From: Oceanobacillus salinisoli
GTDB taxonomy: Bacteria; Bacillota; Bacilli; Bacillales; Amphibacillaceae
DNA: 57,506 bases
Direction of reading: 5' to 3'
NCBI RefSeq assembly: GCF_009733865.1
Contig: NZ_WOFB01000023.1
Coordinates: 1-57,506 of the forward strand
This document shows positions 1 to 7,494 of this stretch, piece after piece (positions within the stretch are counted from its first letter, which is position 1; every line of letters begins with the position of its first letter). The position numbers and the translations under genes were made by a program. The notes under the pieces are model-generated. The model was not told where the DNA came from and did not search any database. It saw only the letters and a list, made by a program, of their open reading frames with translations.

Positions 1-299
1 ACATGTATCAACGTTTGAAGCTGGCTTTAACAGATGAGAATCCAACAGTACCAGCTTTTGATCAAGAAAAGTGGGCTATTCAACCGGATACAAAGCTTCC
101 TGTAGAAAGTTCTATTAAAATGTTAGAAGGTATAAATGAGCGCATCGAATCTTTAGGACATAGCTTAACTGAAGAGCAATTAGATCGGGCTTTTACTCAC
201 CAGATAAACGGTAAAATAACAGTTGCAACAAAAGTTGCAAAATTAGCTTGGCATGAAGAACATCACTTAGCTCATATAAAAATTGCATTATCAAAATAA
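1..299 (+). CDS. YfiT/BstA-like DinB-family protein, C-terminal part (5' end outside window)
   Basis: The reading frame is open from the window edge and ends at 299, so only the last ~98 residues are visible. The end of the protein, LAWHEEHHLAHI, matches the His-rich C-terminal helix of the DinB/YfiT fold (putative metal-dependent hydrolases and bacillithiol S-transferases), where such His residues bind a divalent metal. The visible Met at 3-5 is probably internal, because the family is normally about 170 residues and the metal-site His of the first helix is missing here. Family assignment is from the C-terminal motif; the substrate cannot be read from the sequence. Confidence 0.7.
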   Translation, partial: MYQRLKLALTDENPTVPAFDQEKWAIQPDTKLPVESSIKMLEGINERIESLGHSLTEEQLDRAFTHQINGKITVATKVAKLAWHEEHHLAHIKIALSK

Positions 300-377
300 T
301 ACAATATATATGGGAGTGGATTATCGAACCTTGATAAGACATTTTTAAAAATATAAGTAATAATTACGGAAGTTTTA

Positions 378-533
378 TTTAACTAAAGGGCAGCAAGAGT
401 TTAACAAGGCAATCGTCAAATTGATCGTCTTTTCTTATATAAAAAATCGCAATATTTATTTGGAATATTATGTTATTATCGAGAGGTTGATTTTATTGAA
501 GTAATTGGCAGGTTAGTGGAATAAGGAATGATA
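378..533 (+). repeat. Left-end intergenic module, copy A
   Basis: This stretch resembles 931-1080 in order and content: a gcagcaagagtttaa block, an imperfect hairpin ending in a T-run, a tggaatattatgtta block, then a ggcagg(a/t)t...gaataa block just before the next small gene. A shorter relative of its first block lies at 1901-1943. It looks like a duplicated gene-spacer module rather than coding DNA. Confidence 0.5.
407..430 (+). terminator. Possible intrinsic terminator after the YfiT-like gene
   Basis: A short imperfect hairpin (ggcaatc / gatcgtc) followed by cttttctta. It sits about 110 bases after the stop at 299 and has one mismatch, so support is moderate. Confidence 0.4.
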
Positions 534-564
534 AAATATTTATAGCTAAATTACACATTAGGAC

Positions 565-909
565 GTGATTAAAACGGATAAAAGGTTATTGGAAGTATAT
601 GAAGAATGGCAAGATAAATTAGATAAGGACGAGTGGTATTTCAGTAATTCTTTTGAATCAATTACTAAGGAAATGACTTCGGAAGAAGCATTTAACTATA
701 TTCCCAATGTCATTGAGATATTATTTAGGTTAGACGATGACTATTTGGTATGGGAAACCCTTTATTTCTTAATTGAACTTTATGGCATTGCAGATACCAC
801 TCAGATACACCCATCCCTCGAAAGTAATTGGTCTGTATTAACAACCCATATTAAGAAATTTAATGATTCCTATGCTACTCCTTTTAACGAACTTAAAAAT
901 CACCTTTGA
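565..909 (+). CDS. Small hypothetical protein, acidic and helical (114 aa)
   Basis: A GTG start at 565 follows a weak taggac ribosome site; no ATG fits. The product is rich in Glu, Asp, Trp, Tyr and Leu, with no signal peptide, membrane segment or familiar motif. Its size, acidity and hydrophobic helical pattern recall the small cytosolic helical proteins found in contact-dependent-immunity and toxin-immunity clusters, but no toxin gene is visible nearby, so that is only a suggestion. A hairpin at 962-986 closes the transcript. It lies between two copies of a duplicated spacer module, which suggests it came in as a gene-plus-spacer cassette. Confidence 0.6.
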   Translation: MIKTDKRLLEVYEEWQDKLDKDEWYFSNSFESITKEMTSEEAFNYIPNVIEILFRLDDDYLVWETLYFLIELYGIADTTQIHPSLESNWSVLTTHIKKFNDSYATPFNELKNHL

Positions 910-930
910 ATAAGAAAATGAGATATAACC

Positions 931-1080
931 TTGTTGAACTAATGGGTGCGAGAGTTTAAGAGGGCGATCATCAAAATTGATTGTCCTTTCTTTTTTGAAA
1001 ACCATATGGAATATTATGTTAAGGTTAATTAAAAGATTATTGAGTTAACTGGCAGGATTGTTGAATAAAGAGGAGTGATG
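931..1080 (+). repeat. Left-end intergenic module, copy B
   Basis: Second copy of the spacer module seen at 378-533: gaactaatgggtgcgagag, then a hairpin with T-run, then tggaatattatgtta, then ggcagg...gaataaagagg. It ends at the ribosome site of the next gene. Confidence 0.5.
962..996 (+). terminator. Intrinsic terminator after the 114-aa gene
   Basis: Nine-pair hairpin (gggcgatca / tgattgtcc, two G-U pairs) at 962-986 followed by tttctttttt. Confidence 0.6.
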
Positions 1081-1082
1081 TA

Positions 1083-1418
1083 TTGGTAAGTATAGTTATC
1101 GGAATTGCGGGGGTAATGATATCCATTTTAATGTTTGTATTATTTATAATTGGACTTTGGCTTAGTAAAATCAATTCTTTTAAGCATGGTGTATATTTTT
1201 TTCTCCTTTTAATAATTCATGAAGTTTATTCATTTATAGCACCACCTTTGATACAAAAGTATATTGATATGCTTATGACTGAAAATAAAATACCAATAAT
1301 GGGTATGACGTTGGGAGAATTTGTAGCATTCCTATCATATATTCCAAAAATTATTGTATTGATTGCATTTATTTGTCTAATTTTTGGTTTACGTAGGCTT
1401 TGGAACTTAAAAGTGTAA
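1083..1418 (+). CDS. Small membrane protein, three predicted transmembrane helices (111 aa)
   Basis: A TTG start at 1083 is placed by the ribosome site aggagtg upstream. The protein has hydrophobic segments at about residues 3-28, 34-55 and 82-106, separated by short polar loops, so it is an integral membrane protein of the small unknown class common in Bacillaceae. No catalytic or binding motif is seen. It sits between the second copy of a duplicated spacer module and a small lipoprotein gene. Function unknown; the evidence for coding is the ribosome site and the clean membrane topology. Confidence 0.6.
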   Translation: MVSIVIGIAGVMISILMFVLFIIGLWLSKINSFKHGVYFFLLLIIHEVYSFIAPPLIQKYIDMLMTENKIPIMGMTLGEFVAFLSYIPKIIVLIAFICLIFGLRRLWNLKV

Positions 1419-1599
1419 TTCTTGAATAGTAACTTGTGAGATATCCCACTTAAACCATTACTGAAAGAAGGGTAATGCTCCTTCATTATTCAAGTAACGG
1501 GACGTTTAATGATAAGAAATGGGTTTTATTTTCCGTGATTGAAACAATTATTAGTACAAATTTGTTTATATCATAAAATAATTTTAGGGGGTGTTATGA

Positions 1600-1890
1600 A
1601 TGAAAAAGTTTACTATCGTTTTTTTAATTTTGAGTTTTGTATTGTTTGGTTGTAATAACAAACAAGAATCACAAGATAAAGAACAAATTGAAGGGAAATC
1701 GATTGCAGAAAATGGGCAGTATGAACAGAAATTTATTATTATGGATTCTGTTGATGATCCGTTGCCACCAGAGGCTAAAAATGTCCAATCAATGCCAAGC
1801 AAGAGTGAACCTCAACAAATTCCAAACGTAAATTTAAATGACCCAATTATAATTACAAAAATGCCTTATTCTGAAAACGAAAAACCTTAA
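1600..1890 (+). CDS. Small lipoprotein, hypothetical (96 aa)
   Basis: The start has a strong ribosome site (agggggtg). Residues 1-18 form a lysine-initiated signal peptide ending in the lipobox LFGC, so the mature protein is probably lipid-anchored through Cys18 on the outer face of the membrane. The mature part is short, polar, and rich in Gln, Lys, Glu and Pro, with no recognisable domain; it may be largely unstructured. After the stop comes a partial copy of the left-end spacer module and then a two-hairpin repeat element. Confidence 0.7.
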   Translation: MKKFTIVFLILSFVLFGCNNKQESQDKEQIEGKSIAENGQYEQKFIIMDSVDDPLPPEAKNVQSMPSKSEPQQIPNVNLNDPIIITKMPYSENEKP

Positions 1891-1969
1891 TGGACCTATT
1901 TGCTTGTTCAACTATCTGGTGCTTTAGTTGAAGAAGGAAAGTAATATTAAATATAAAGTGAAACTTCAT

Positions 1970-2096
1970 TTAGTGGGGGTTCCTTACCTCCTCACTGAAT
2001 GTTAGTTGAACGAATCGGGCGACTGGCTGTTGGTCCCCTACTTACCTTTCATTGATTCTCTTGAAATCTTGAAGTGGGGTCTTACAGCCAGTTAAC
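1970..2096 (+). repeat. Two-hairpin dispersed element, copy 1
   Basis: First a hairpin tagtgggggt / cctcactg, then the line gttagttgaacgaatcgggc, then a second longer stem pairing actggctgttggtcccc (about 2022-2039) with ggggtcttacagccagtt (about 2076-2093). A related copy is at 10964-11074 and one stem arm recurs at 4601-4622. Non-coding in all frames examined. Confidence 0.6.
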
Positions 2097-2129
2097 CTGC
2101 GATAAAAACGCTCAGATTAAATGAAACCT

Positions 2130-2155
2130 AAAGCCGTTACCATACGAGTGGCTTT
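2130..2155. terminator. Hairpin between converging transcripts, 3' of pabB
   Basis: aaagcc / ggcttt hairpin with ctttatttc after it on the plus strand and a weaker T-run on the minus strand. It could stop transcription from either side. Confidence 0.45.
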
Positions 2156-2190
2156 CTTTATTTCTATCGGGAAACAAGATCAGCTTATTA

Positions 2191-3942
2191 CTATACCATC
2201 TCCACCTGCAGCCATTTTCGGACACTATTGATAAACCATATCTTCGTGCATCTTTTTAAATCCTCTACCATTAATCTCTTTTCAAAAATTTCACCGTTAT
2301 TGATTAACCTTTCACGGAAAGTACCAGCCAGCAGCCCACTTTGAATGGGTGGTGTACATAGCTTGCCGTCTATTTCCAGGACAACATTCCCGTTGGTAAA
2401 TTCCGTTAGCTCCCCATCTTCATTCCTTAGGAGCACATCATAAACCTCGTTCTTTTGAAAAGGAGAATAGACTGCGCGATGGGTCGTTTTATGATATAAA
2501 AAAGGATTATTTTTATCCAACGGCTCCTCTGCCAATGAAACCTTTAAAGGTGTTTCAGGCTGCGTAATAGGCTGTGCCTCTATAGTAATAAGACCGTTTT
2601 TGAATAAAAGTAGACGAACTTTATACTCCCCATCTTGATTTTTCCTAGCTAAATCCTGTAAGCTTTCATGAGCTGAAGCTAAATTAAAAGGAAAACCGAA
2701 ATATTTCGCTGTGTTGGTTAGCCGGTTAAGATGTTCCTCAAGCAGGAATATCTCACCATTGTCCAATAATAGGCTCTCCAGCACATGGAACTCCGGTCGA
2801 TCTTCCTTAAGCAGACTGGCCTTGGCCAGCAATTCATCATATTCCCCTTCTGCTGTTGAATCCCAAGTTATTCCACCACCAACACCATATGTAGCCATGC
2901 CGGATTTTTCATCAATAACTACTGTTCTGATCGGCACATTAAAGATCGCTTCGTTCATTGGAGTGATATATCCAATGGCCCCACAGTATACTTCACGAGG
3001 AGTAGCTTCTAAATCGGAAATGATTTCCATCGTACTGATTTTTGGTGCTCCAGTGATGGAACCGCACGGAAATAGTGCTTTAAAAATATCGATAAGCTCC
3101 GTATTTTCTTTTAGCTTAGCGGTTATAGTTGAGGTCATTTGATGGACGGTTGGGTACTGTTCAATTTTAAACAGTTTCGGGACATGAACCGTACCTGGTT
3201 CAGCAATCATCCCTAAGTCATTACGCAGCAAATCGACAATCATGACATTTTCAGCACGGTTTTTTTCCGAATGATAGAGCCATTTCGCGTTTGCTTCATC
3301 TTCTGCAAAGGCATGTCCCCTTTTTATCGTCCCTTTCATCGGCCGGGTGGTAATGTTTTCCCCTTCCACATGAAAAAACAGCTCTGGAGAGGCAGACAAA
3401 ATACGATATTCTCCCGTATCGATATAAGCACTGTAATTGGAAACCTGTGCACGTTTCAGTTTTTCAAAAAAAGCAATATCATCTCCTTGAAACTTAGAAT
3501 ATAGACGGGTTGTAAAGTTTACTTGATATGTATTGCCATCTTCTATCTCGTTTTTAATGGTTTGGATCGCTCTATTATATTCATCCACTTGCACAGACGG
3601 AGTCCATTCTGTAAGCTCAAAGTTGCCACTGGTGCTTAATGCCCGATGCTCCGGTTCGGAAAAAATACCAAACCATATTAATGGCATGTGATGTCCTTCC
3701 TTTACTTTACAGGCAGGATGAAATGCTGGAGCACTTTCGTATGATAAAAATCCAGCAGCATAATAACCGTCTTGAATGGCATCCTGAATACGATGAAGAC
3801 CTGATAACACTTCTTCAACCGTACTCGCTTCGATTACTTCGATTGGATTTTCAAACGTAAGTGGATGGACTTCCCCAGTAGAAGAGGCGAATTCAAAAGA
3901 TAAACGTGGATTTTTAGTTAAATGTTTGGATTGCATGTTCAT
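2191..3942 (-). CDS. pabB: Aminodeoxychorismate synthase component I fused to 4-amino-4-deoxychorismate lyase
   Basis: Two folate-pathway enzymes in one chain of 583 residues. Residues ~1-370 are the chorismate-binding PabB part, showing KNRAENVMIVDLLRNDLG and CGSITGAPK, which makes 4-amino-4-deoxychorismate from chorismate using ammonia from PabA. Residues ~385-583 are a class IV aminotransferase-fold lyase (PabC) that releases pyruvate to give p-aminobenzoate; the PLP lysine is probably in YHKTTH near residue 480. The fusion removes the need for a separate pabC. The gene follows pabA by 28 bases and is surely co-transcribed. It could start at Met1 or Met3. The other folate genes usually near pabA in Bacillus are absent. 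Confidence 0.92.
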   Translation of the reverse strand: MNMQSKHLTKNPRLSFEFASSTGEVHPLTFENPIEVIEASTVEEVLSGLHRIQDAIQDGYYAAGFLSYESAPAFHPACKVKEGHHMPLIWFGIFSEPEHRALSTSGNFELTEWTPSVQVDEYNRAIQTIKNEIEDGNTYQVNFTTRLYSKFQGDDIAFFEKLKRAQVSNYSAYIDTGEYRILSASPELFFHVEGENITTRPMKGTIKRGHAFAEDEANAKWLYHSEKNRAENVMIVDLLRNDLGMIAEPGTVHVPKLFKIEQYPTVHQMTSTITAKLKENTELIDIFKALFPCGSITGAPKISTMEIISDLEATPREVYCGAIGYITPMNEAIFNVPIRTVVIDEKSGMATYGVGGGITWDSTAEGEYDELLAKASLLKEDRPEFHVLESLLLDNGEIFLLEEHLNRLTNTAKYFGFPFNLASAHESLQDLARKNQDGEYKVRLLLFKNGLITIEAQPITQPETPLKVSLAEEPLDKNNPFLYHKTTHRAVYSPFQKNEVYDVLLRNEDGELTEFTNGNVVLEIDGKLCTPPIQSGLLAGTFRERLINNGEIFEKRLMVEDLKRCTKIWFINSVRKWLQVEMV

Positions 3943-3970
3943 GTTCCTTTATTGATTATTTTTCCCAAGT

Positions 3971-4561
3971 CTAAAAACACATCTTAGCGAAGGAGCATTG
4001 CTGTATGAAAAAATTCCGCAGCATCTGTAATCCATTCTCCGTTAAAATGGATTCCGGATGAAATTGTACTCCTTCGACTCTATATTTCTTATGACGAATT
4101 CCCATAATTTCTCCGTCTTCACTTCTTGTGGTAATTTCGAGACAATCTGGCAGGCTGGATTCGTCCACGATTAATGAATGATACCGTGTTACCTGCATTG
4201 GCGATGAAATATCTTGGAAAATCGAACGTTCATCATGATGAATGAGAGAAACTTTCCCATGCATGGGCTTTTCTGCCTTTTTTACCACACCGCCAAATGC
4301 TTGGGCGATAACCTGGTGACCAAGGCAAACGCCTATCATGGGGACTTTCTGATAAAAATTGTTCACGACATCTAAAGAAATGCCAGCTGTATCAGGATTT
4401 CCCGGTCCAGGGGATAAAAGAATGTAATCCGGATTTAATTTATCTATATCGTCTAAAGATACTTGATCGTTCCGTATTACCCTCACCGTTTCTCCAATCT
4501 CCTGAATGTATTGTACTAAGTTGTATGTAAAAGAATCATAGTTATCGATTACTAGTATCAA
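3971..4561 (-). CDS. pabA: Aminodeoxychorismate/anthranilate synthase glutamine amidotransferase
   Basis: A class I glutamine amidotransferase of 196 residues, the usual length. It starts MILVIDNYDSFTYNLVQY, has the oxyanion motif LLSPGPGNP, the nucleophile in GVCLGHQ (Cys near residue 78), and the His-Glu pair in FHPES near the end. It supplies ammonia to the PabB half of the downstream fusion protein. In Bacillus the same protein can also serve anthranilate synthase (TrpG), but only trpB of the tryptophan genes lies in this window. The ribosome site is weak (tggag, distant). The leader of about 250 bases before the gene carries one arm of the two-hairpin repeat. Confidence 0.92.
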   Translation of the reverse strand: MILVIDNYDSFTYNLVQYIQEIGETVRVIRNDQVSLDDIDKLNPDYILLSPGPGNPDTAGISLDVVNNFYQKVPMIGVCLGHQVIAQAFGGVVKKAEKPMHGKVSLIHHDERSIFQDISSPMQVTRYHSLIVDESSLPDCLEITTRSEDGEIMGIRHKKYRVEGVQFHPESILTENGLQMLRNFFIQQCSFAKMCF

Positions 4562-4600
4562 TGTAAATTGTTAGCTCCATTTCTATTATTTATCATGCCA

Positions 4601-4622
4601 TTAACTGGCTGTAAGACCCTTA
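4601..4622 (-). repeat. Single arm of the two-hairpin element, copy 3
   Basis: Read on the minus strand, gggtcttacagccagttaa matches one stem arm of the copy at 1970-2096 almost exactly. It sits in the leader just upstream of pabA; the other arm is missing here. Confidence 0.45.
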
Positions 4623-4812
4623 ACGTGTAAACTTTAAAGATAAGTAGAGGACGAGGCAGCCTGTAAGCTCGCGACTTGTTCCTCTAACTAGCGAGGGGAA
4701 TGAAAATACCCTCTCCAGTTTATTGATTTTGTAAAAAAATGTTTTAAACCAGTCTACCTTATTATAGAGGAATGTTGCTGTCTTTGTGAAGGGCTCGTAT
4801 AAAATATAAACC

Positions 4813-4853
4813 CCTGTCTTCAGCATGTAACTGGTTCCCACACTGAAAACAGG
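4813..4853 (-). terminator. Intrinsic terminator after ktrB
   Basis: Eleven-base arms (cctgttttcag / ctgaagacagg, one mismatch) begin 13 bases after the ktrB stop and are followed on the minus strand by ggtttatatttta. Confidence 0.6.
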
Positions 4854-4865
4854 AATCAACATAGT

Positions 4866-6236
4866 TTACCCAATAATTACACGCTCTTTCGGATAATGAT
4901 AACCATCCTGCGTTACTTTTCCTCTGATTACGAATAAGAATGAAAAGATGCCAATCCTTCCTACGAACATTAAAACAATGATAATAGCCTTTCCTGCTGT
5001 ACTTAATTCTGGAGTAATCCCCATCGATAAGCCTGTTGTTCCAAAGGCTGAGGCCACCTCAAAGGTAATAGACATAATGGAAAATGATGGCTCCAAATTG
5101 GTCAACAGGATAATCGCAGTGATGCAGATCATGGCAGCTGTTGTAATGACCATAAACGAACGAATAATATCCTCATTATCCAGTTCTCTTCCAAACACCT
5201 TCACACTTGTCCTTCCTTTTGCAAAGTTGTAAATCGCTAGAAGCATAATCGCAAACGTTGTCGTCCGAATTCCCCCACCAACACTGCTGGGAGAAGCCCC
5301 AATAAACATTAGCACACACAACAATATTAAGGTCGGGGTTGTAAATTCACTAACATCCATCGTAGCAAGGCCACCATTTCTAGTCGTAACCGATTGGAAC
5401 AGGCTATAGAAAAATTGCTCATGCCAGACTTTATCTGCTAAAAAGTCGTTCCGTTCCAGAATCAAAATCAAAACTGTTCCTGCTACAATTAGTACAAAGA
5501 AAGTAATGGTCGTTAATTTCGTAAATAAGGAAAAGCTATGGTGACGATTGACTTCCAGAGAATTTCCTCGTATGAAATCCTTTAATTCTATTAAAACCGG
5601 AAATCCAATGGCACCTAAGGTTAATAAGATCATATTAATAAATTGAACAAAGTAGTCATTTGCAAATGGCACCAATGACTCTCCAGTTATATCAAATCCC
5701 GCATTGGTCGTGGCACTAACCGCTCCAAAGAAACCTTGCAGCAGCGCTTCCTGCCACGTATCAAAATAATTTAAAAAATAGGTGCTTAAGATAATCGTTC
5801 CAATCAATTCAATTAGCAAGATTATTTTTAGAATCTGCAAAATTAATTGTACTAATCCAGATAATGTTGCCCTATTTTGATCAATTTGAATCAGCTGTCT
5901 TCCTCGGATCCCAACTTTTTTGCGCAGCGTAATCCATATAAAGGTAGCAAGCGTCATAATCCCAATACCGCCAAACTGCAGAACAAAGGTTAATGCTATT
6001 TTTCCTGCAGCATTAAAGGTGTCCGCAGTGGATACAACAGTTAATCCAGTAACACTTACCGCACTTACTGCAGTAAACAATAAGTCAATAAATGATAGCT
6101 CTACCCCTTCCTGATGGAAAAAGGGCATTCCCAGTATTAGCATAGCAATAGCAACAGCAACAACATAAAATAAAACAATTAATCGAACGGTTGATAAATA
6201 GTTTATCCTAAACGTTTTATTAAATAACTCCTTCAT
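4866..6236 (-). CDS. ktrB: Ktr potassium uptake system, membrane subunit (TrkH/KtrB family)
   Basis: K+-translocating subunit of the Ktr system (456 residues), made of four pore repeats. The selectivity-filter glycines are visible in AVSVTGLTV, ATTNAGFD, VTTRNGGL and GTTGLSMG, and about eight to ten strongly hydrophobic segments flank the pore loops. It acts in the cell membrane as a dimer gated by a KtrA ring. It follows ktrA by 16 bases with a ribosome site aaggtg, so the two are one operon behind a c-di-AMP riboswitch. TrkH and KtrB relatives differ mainly in length; 456 residues and the KtrA partner favour KtrB. Confidence 0.93.
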   Translation of the reverse strand: MKELFNKTFRINYLSTVRLIVLFYVVAVAIAMLILGMPFFHQEGVELSFIDLLFTAVSAVSVTGLTVVSTADTFNAAGKIALTFVLQFGGIGIMTLATFIWITLRKKVGIRGRQLIQIDQNRATLSGLVQLILQILKIILLIELIGTIILSTYFLNYFDTWQEALLQGFFGAVSATTNAGFDITGESLVPFANDYFVQFINMILLTLGAIGFPVLIELKDFIRGNSLEVNRHHSFSLFTKLTTITFFVLIVAGTVLILILERNDFLADKVWHEQFFYSLFQSVTTRNGGLATMDVSEFTTPTLILLCVLMFIGASPSSVGGGIRTTTFAIMLLAIYNFAKGRTSVKVFGRELDNEDIIRSFMVITTAAMICITAIILLTNLEPSFSIMSITFEVASAFGTTGLSMGITPELSTAGKAIIIVLMFVGRIGIFSFLFVIRGKVTQDGYHYPKERVIIG

Positions 6237-6252
6237 CAGGGCACCTTCTTAC

Positions 6253-6909
6253 CTACAATCCTTTTTCCTGAAATACTTTTAAATCATCTACATGTCCCAT
6301 AACAACAAGTATATCATCTAAACGAATGATATCATCAGGAAGAGGGGAAATATTCATATGATTTTTCTGTTTAATAGCCAGTATTGTACAGCCAAACTTG
6401 GATCGAATGTCCAATTCCAACAAGGATTGATTCGCTACTTTTTTAGTTGCTTTCATTTCAACTATGCTATAGTCCTCTGAAAGCTCAATATAATCGATGA
6501 TTTTTCCGGAATCCAGCTGATGCGCGATGCGGACCCCGATTTCCTGCTCTGGATGAATGATGCGATCTGCACCGATTTTTTCAAGGATTTTATGATGCTT
6601 TACATTTTTTGCCTTTACCCAAACCCGTTTGATTCCGAGTTCCTTTAATATTAATGTGCAAAGAATACTTGGCTGAATATTTTCCCCTATTGCTACAATC
6701 GCATGGTCAAAGTTTCGGATACCTAAGGATTTCAATGCATTTTCATCCGTAGCATTCGCTGTTACGGCATAGGATGAGTAATCAGATAACTCTTTCACTT
6801 TGTCCTCACTTACGTCAATTGCAAGTACATCATGGCCTAACTGATGGAGTTCCTTGCATACCGTGCTGCCAAAACTTCCTAACCCAATAACAACAAATTC
6901 TTTTTTCAT
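6253..6909 (-). CDS. ktrA: Ktr potassium uptake system, RCK nucleotide-binding gating subunit
   Basis: Cytosolic RCK protein of 218 residues. The Rossmann motif VIGLGSFGSTV is at residues 6-16 with the acidic end of strand two in VLAIDVSED, giving the NAD(H)/ATP site; residues ~140-218 are the TrkA_C domain, which in Bacillus KtrA binds c-di-AMP. The start at 6909 (MKKEFVV) is chosen over the longer frame because agaggg lies right before it and the extension has no family match. Gating by ATP/ADP and inhibition by c-di-AMP are family knowledge. The riboswitch upstream suggests c-di-AMP controls both synthesis and activity of this transporter. Confidence 0.93.
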   Translation of the reverse strand: MKKEFVVIGLGSFGSTVCKELHQLGHDVLAIDVSEDKVKELSDYSSYAVTANATDENALKSLGIRNFDHAIVAIGENIQPSILCTLILKELGIKRVWVKAKNVKHHKILEKIGADRIIHPEQEIGVRIAHQLDSGKIIDYIELSEDYSIVEMKATKKVANQSLLELDIRSKFGCTILAIKQKNHMNISPLPDDIIRLDDILVVMGHVDDLKVFQEKGL

Positions 6910-6939
6910 TTTTGCCCTCTTCTTTCTTCCTAAACACCA

Positions 6940-6972
6940 AATAAAAAAGACCAGTCTAAACAAACATGGTCT
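6940..6972 (-). terminator. Riboswitch expression-platform terminator ahead of ktrA
   Basis: On the minus strand agacca / tggtct arms (6972-6967 with 6953-6948) are followed by tttttatt. It lies between the c-di-AMP aptamer and the ktrA start, as expected for an OFF switch that terminates when ligand is bound. Confidence 0.65.
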
Positions 6973-7002
6973 CAGGCTAAACCTTTGACCTTTCTCCCAA
7001 AT

Positions 7003-7150
7003 ATGATATAACGCTTACGAGGTTAGCTGTCGGATTAGGGATTGAGAGTACCCCTTCTTAATTAACTTAAGATTCACCCCAGGATAGAATTTTATCCTAT
7101 CCATTATGGTTCCCCCGCTCAAAAAGATTCAGCGAATAAAAGGTGTTCGG
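7003..7150 (-). promoter_or_regulatory. ydaO/yuaA-type cyclic di-AMP riboswitch
   Basis: Read on the minus strand the segment contains the family's conserved blocks in order: cgctgaatc, gagcgggggaacc, tggggtgaatc, then ccgacagctaacctcgtaagc. These are the hallmark blocks of the ydaO-yuaA aptamer, which binds c-di-AMP and shuts off genes for K+ uptake, osmolyte transport and wall turnover. Its position before ktrAB with a terminator between fits that role. Confidence 0.92.
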
Positions 7151-7173
7151 ATCTATATTCATTTAATACAATT

Positions 7174-7202
7174 AATCTACTCCTGCTGACTTATCTTGTC
7201 AA
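7174..7202 (-). promoter_or_regulatory. Sigma-A-type promoter for the ktrAB leader
   Basis: On the minus strand TTGACA (7202-7197), a 17-base spacer, then TAGATT (7179-7174). It lies about 25 bases upstream of the riboswitch. Confidence 0.6.
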
Positions 7203-7244
7203 CATTTTTTTTGGTGGTTTGGGCCTGCCTTTGGGGGCCTTTTT

Positions 7245-7272
7245 GGTGCCTGTCACTTCCCGAATTTTGTCA
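7245..7272 (+). repeat. REP-like repeat (ggtgcctgtcacttcccg family), copy 1
   Basis: ggtgcctgtcacttcccg followed by aattttgtca. One of seven copies between 7.2 and 25.6 kb, all intergenic. Confidence 0.75.
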
Positions 7273-7290
7273 AACGATGGTCAGTTACAC

Positions 7291-7328
7291 AAAAATGCTG
7301 GTTTCCTTTGATGTTGTTGGAAACCAGC
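7291..7328 (-). terminator. Intrinsic terminator downstream of the UbiB-family gene
   Basis: Perfect ten-base arms gctggtttcc / ggaaaccagc (7297-7306 and 7319-7328) with atttttg following on the minus strand. The plus strand also has T-rich sequence after the stem, so it may act both ways. Confidence 0.7.
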
Positions 7329-7441
7329 AATCTTTTAATTTTTTATAAATCGATATACTCCGTCTACCCTAAATTAAGGGAAATTTCCCGCAATGCTAAG
7401 AAATCCTCTCCACATCCGTCACCAACACGAGCACAAGCCCT

Positions 7442-7480
7442 CGACAAATTTCGTCATATTCCGGGAAGTGACAGGCACCC
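7442..7480 (-). repeat. REP-like repeat, copy 2 (inverted relative to copy 1)
   Basis: On the minus strand ggtgcctgtcacttcccgg followed by aatatgacgaaatttgtcg. Together with copy 1 it forms a head-to-head pair about 170 bases apart, immediately after the UbiB-family gene. Confidence 0.7.
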
Positions 7481-7494
7481 CCGGACTCCCGGAA

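Noticed and set aside
4620..4862. 80-codon open frame between ktrB and pabA on the minus strand
   Set aside because: It begins inside the ktrB terminator, has no ribosome site or family-like sequence, and its end overlaps a repeat arm.
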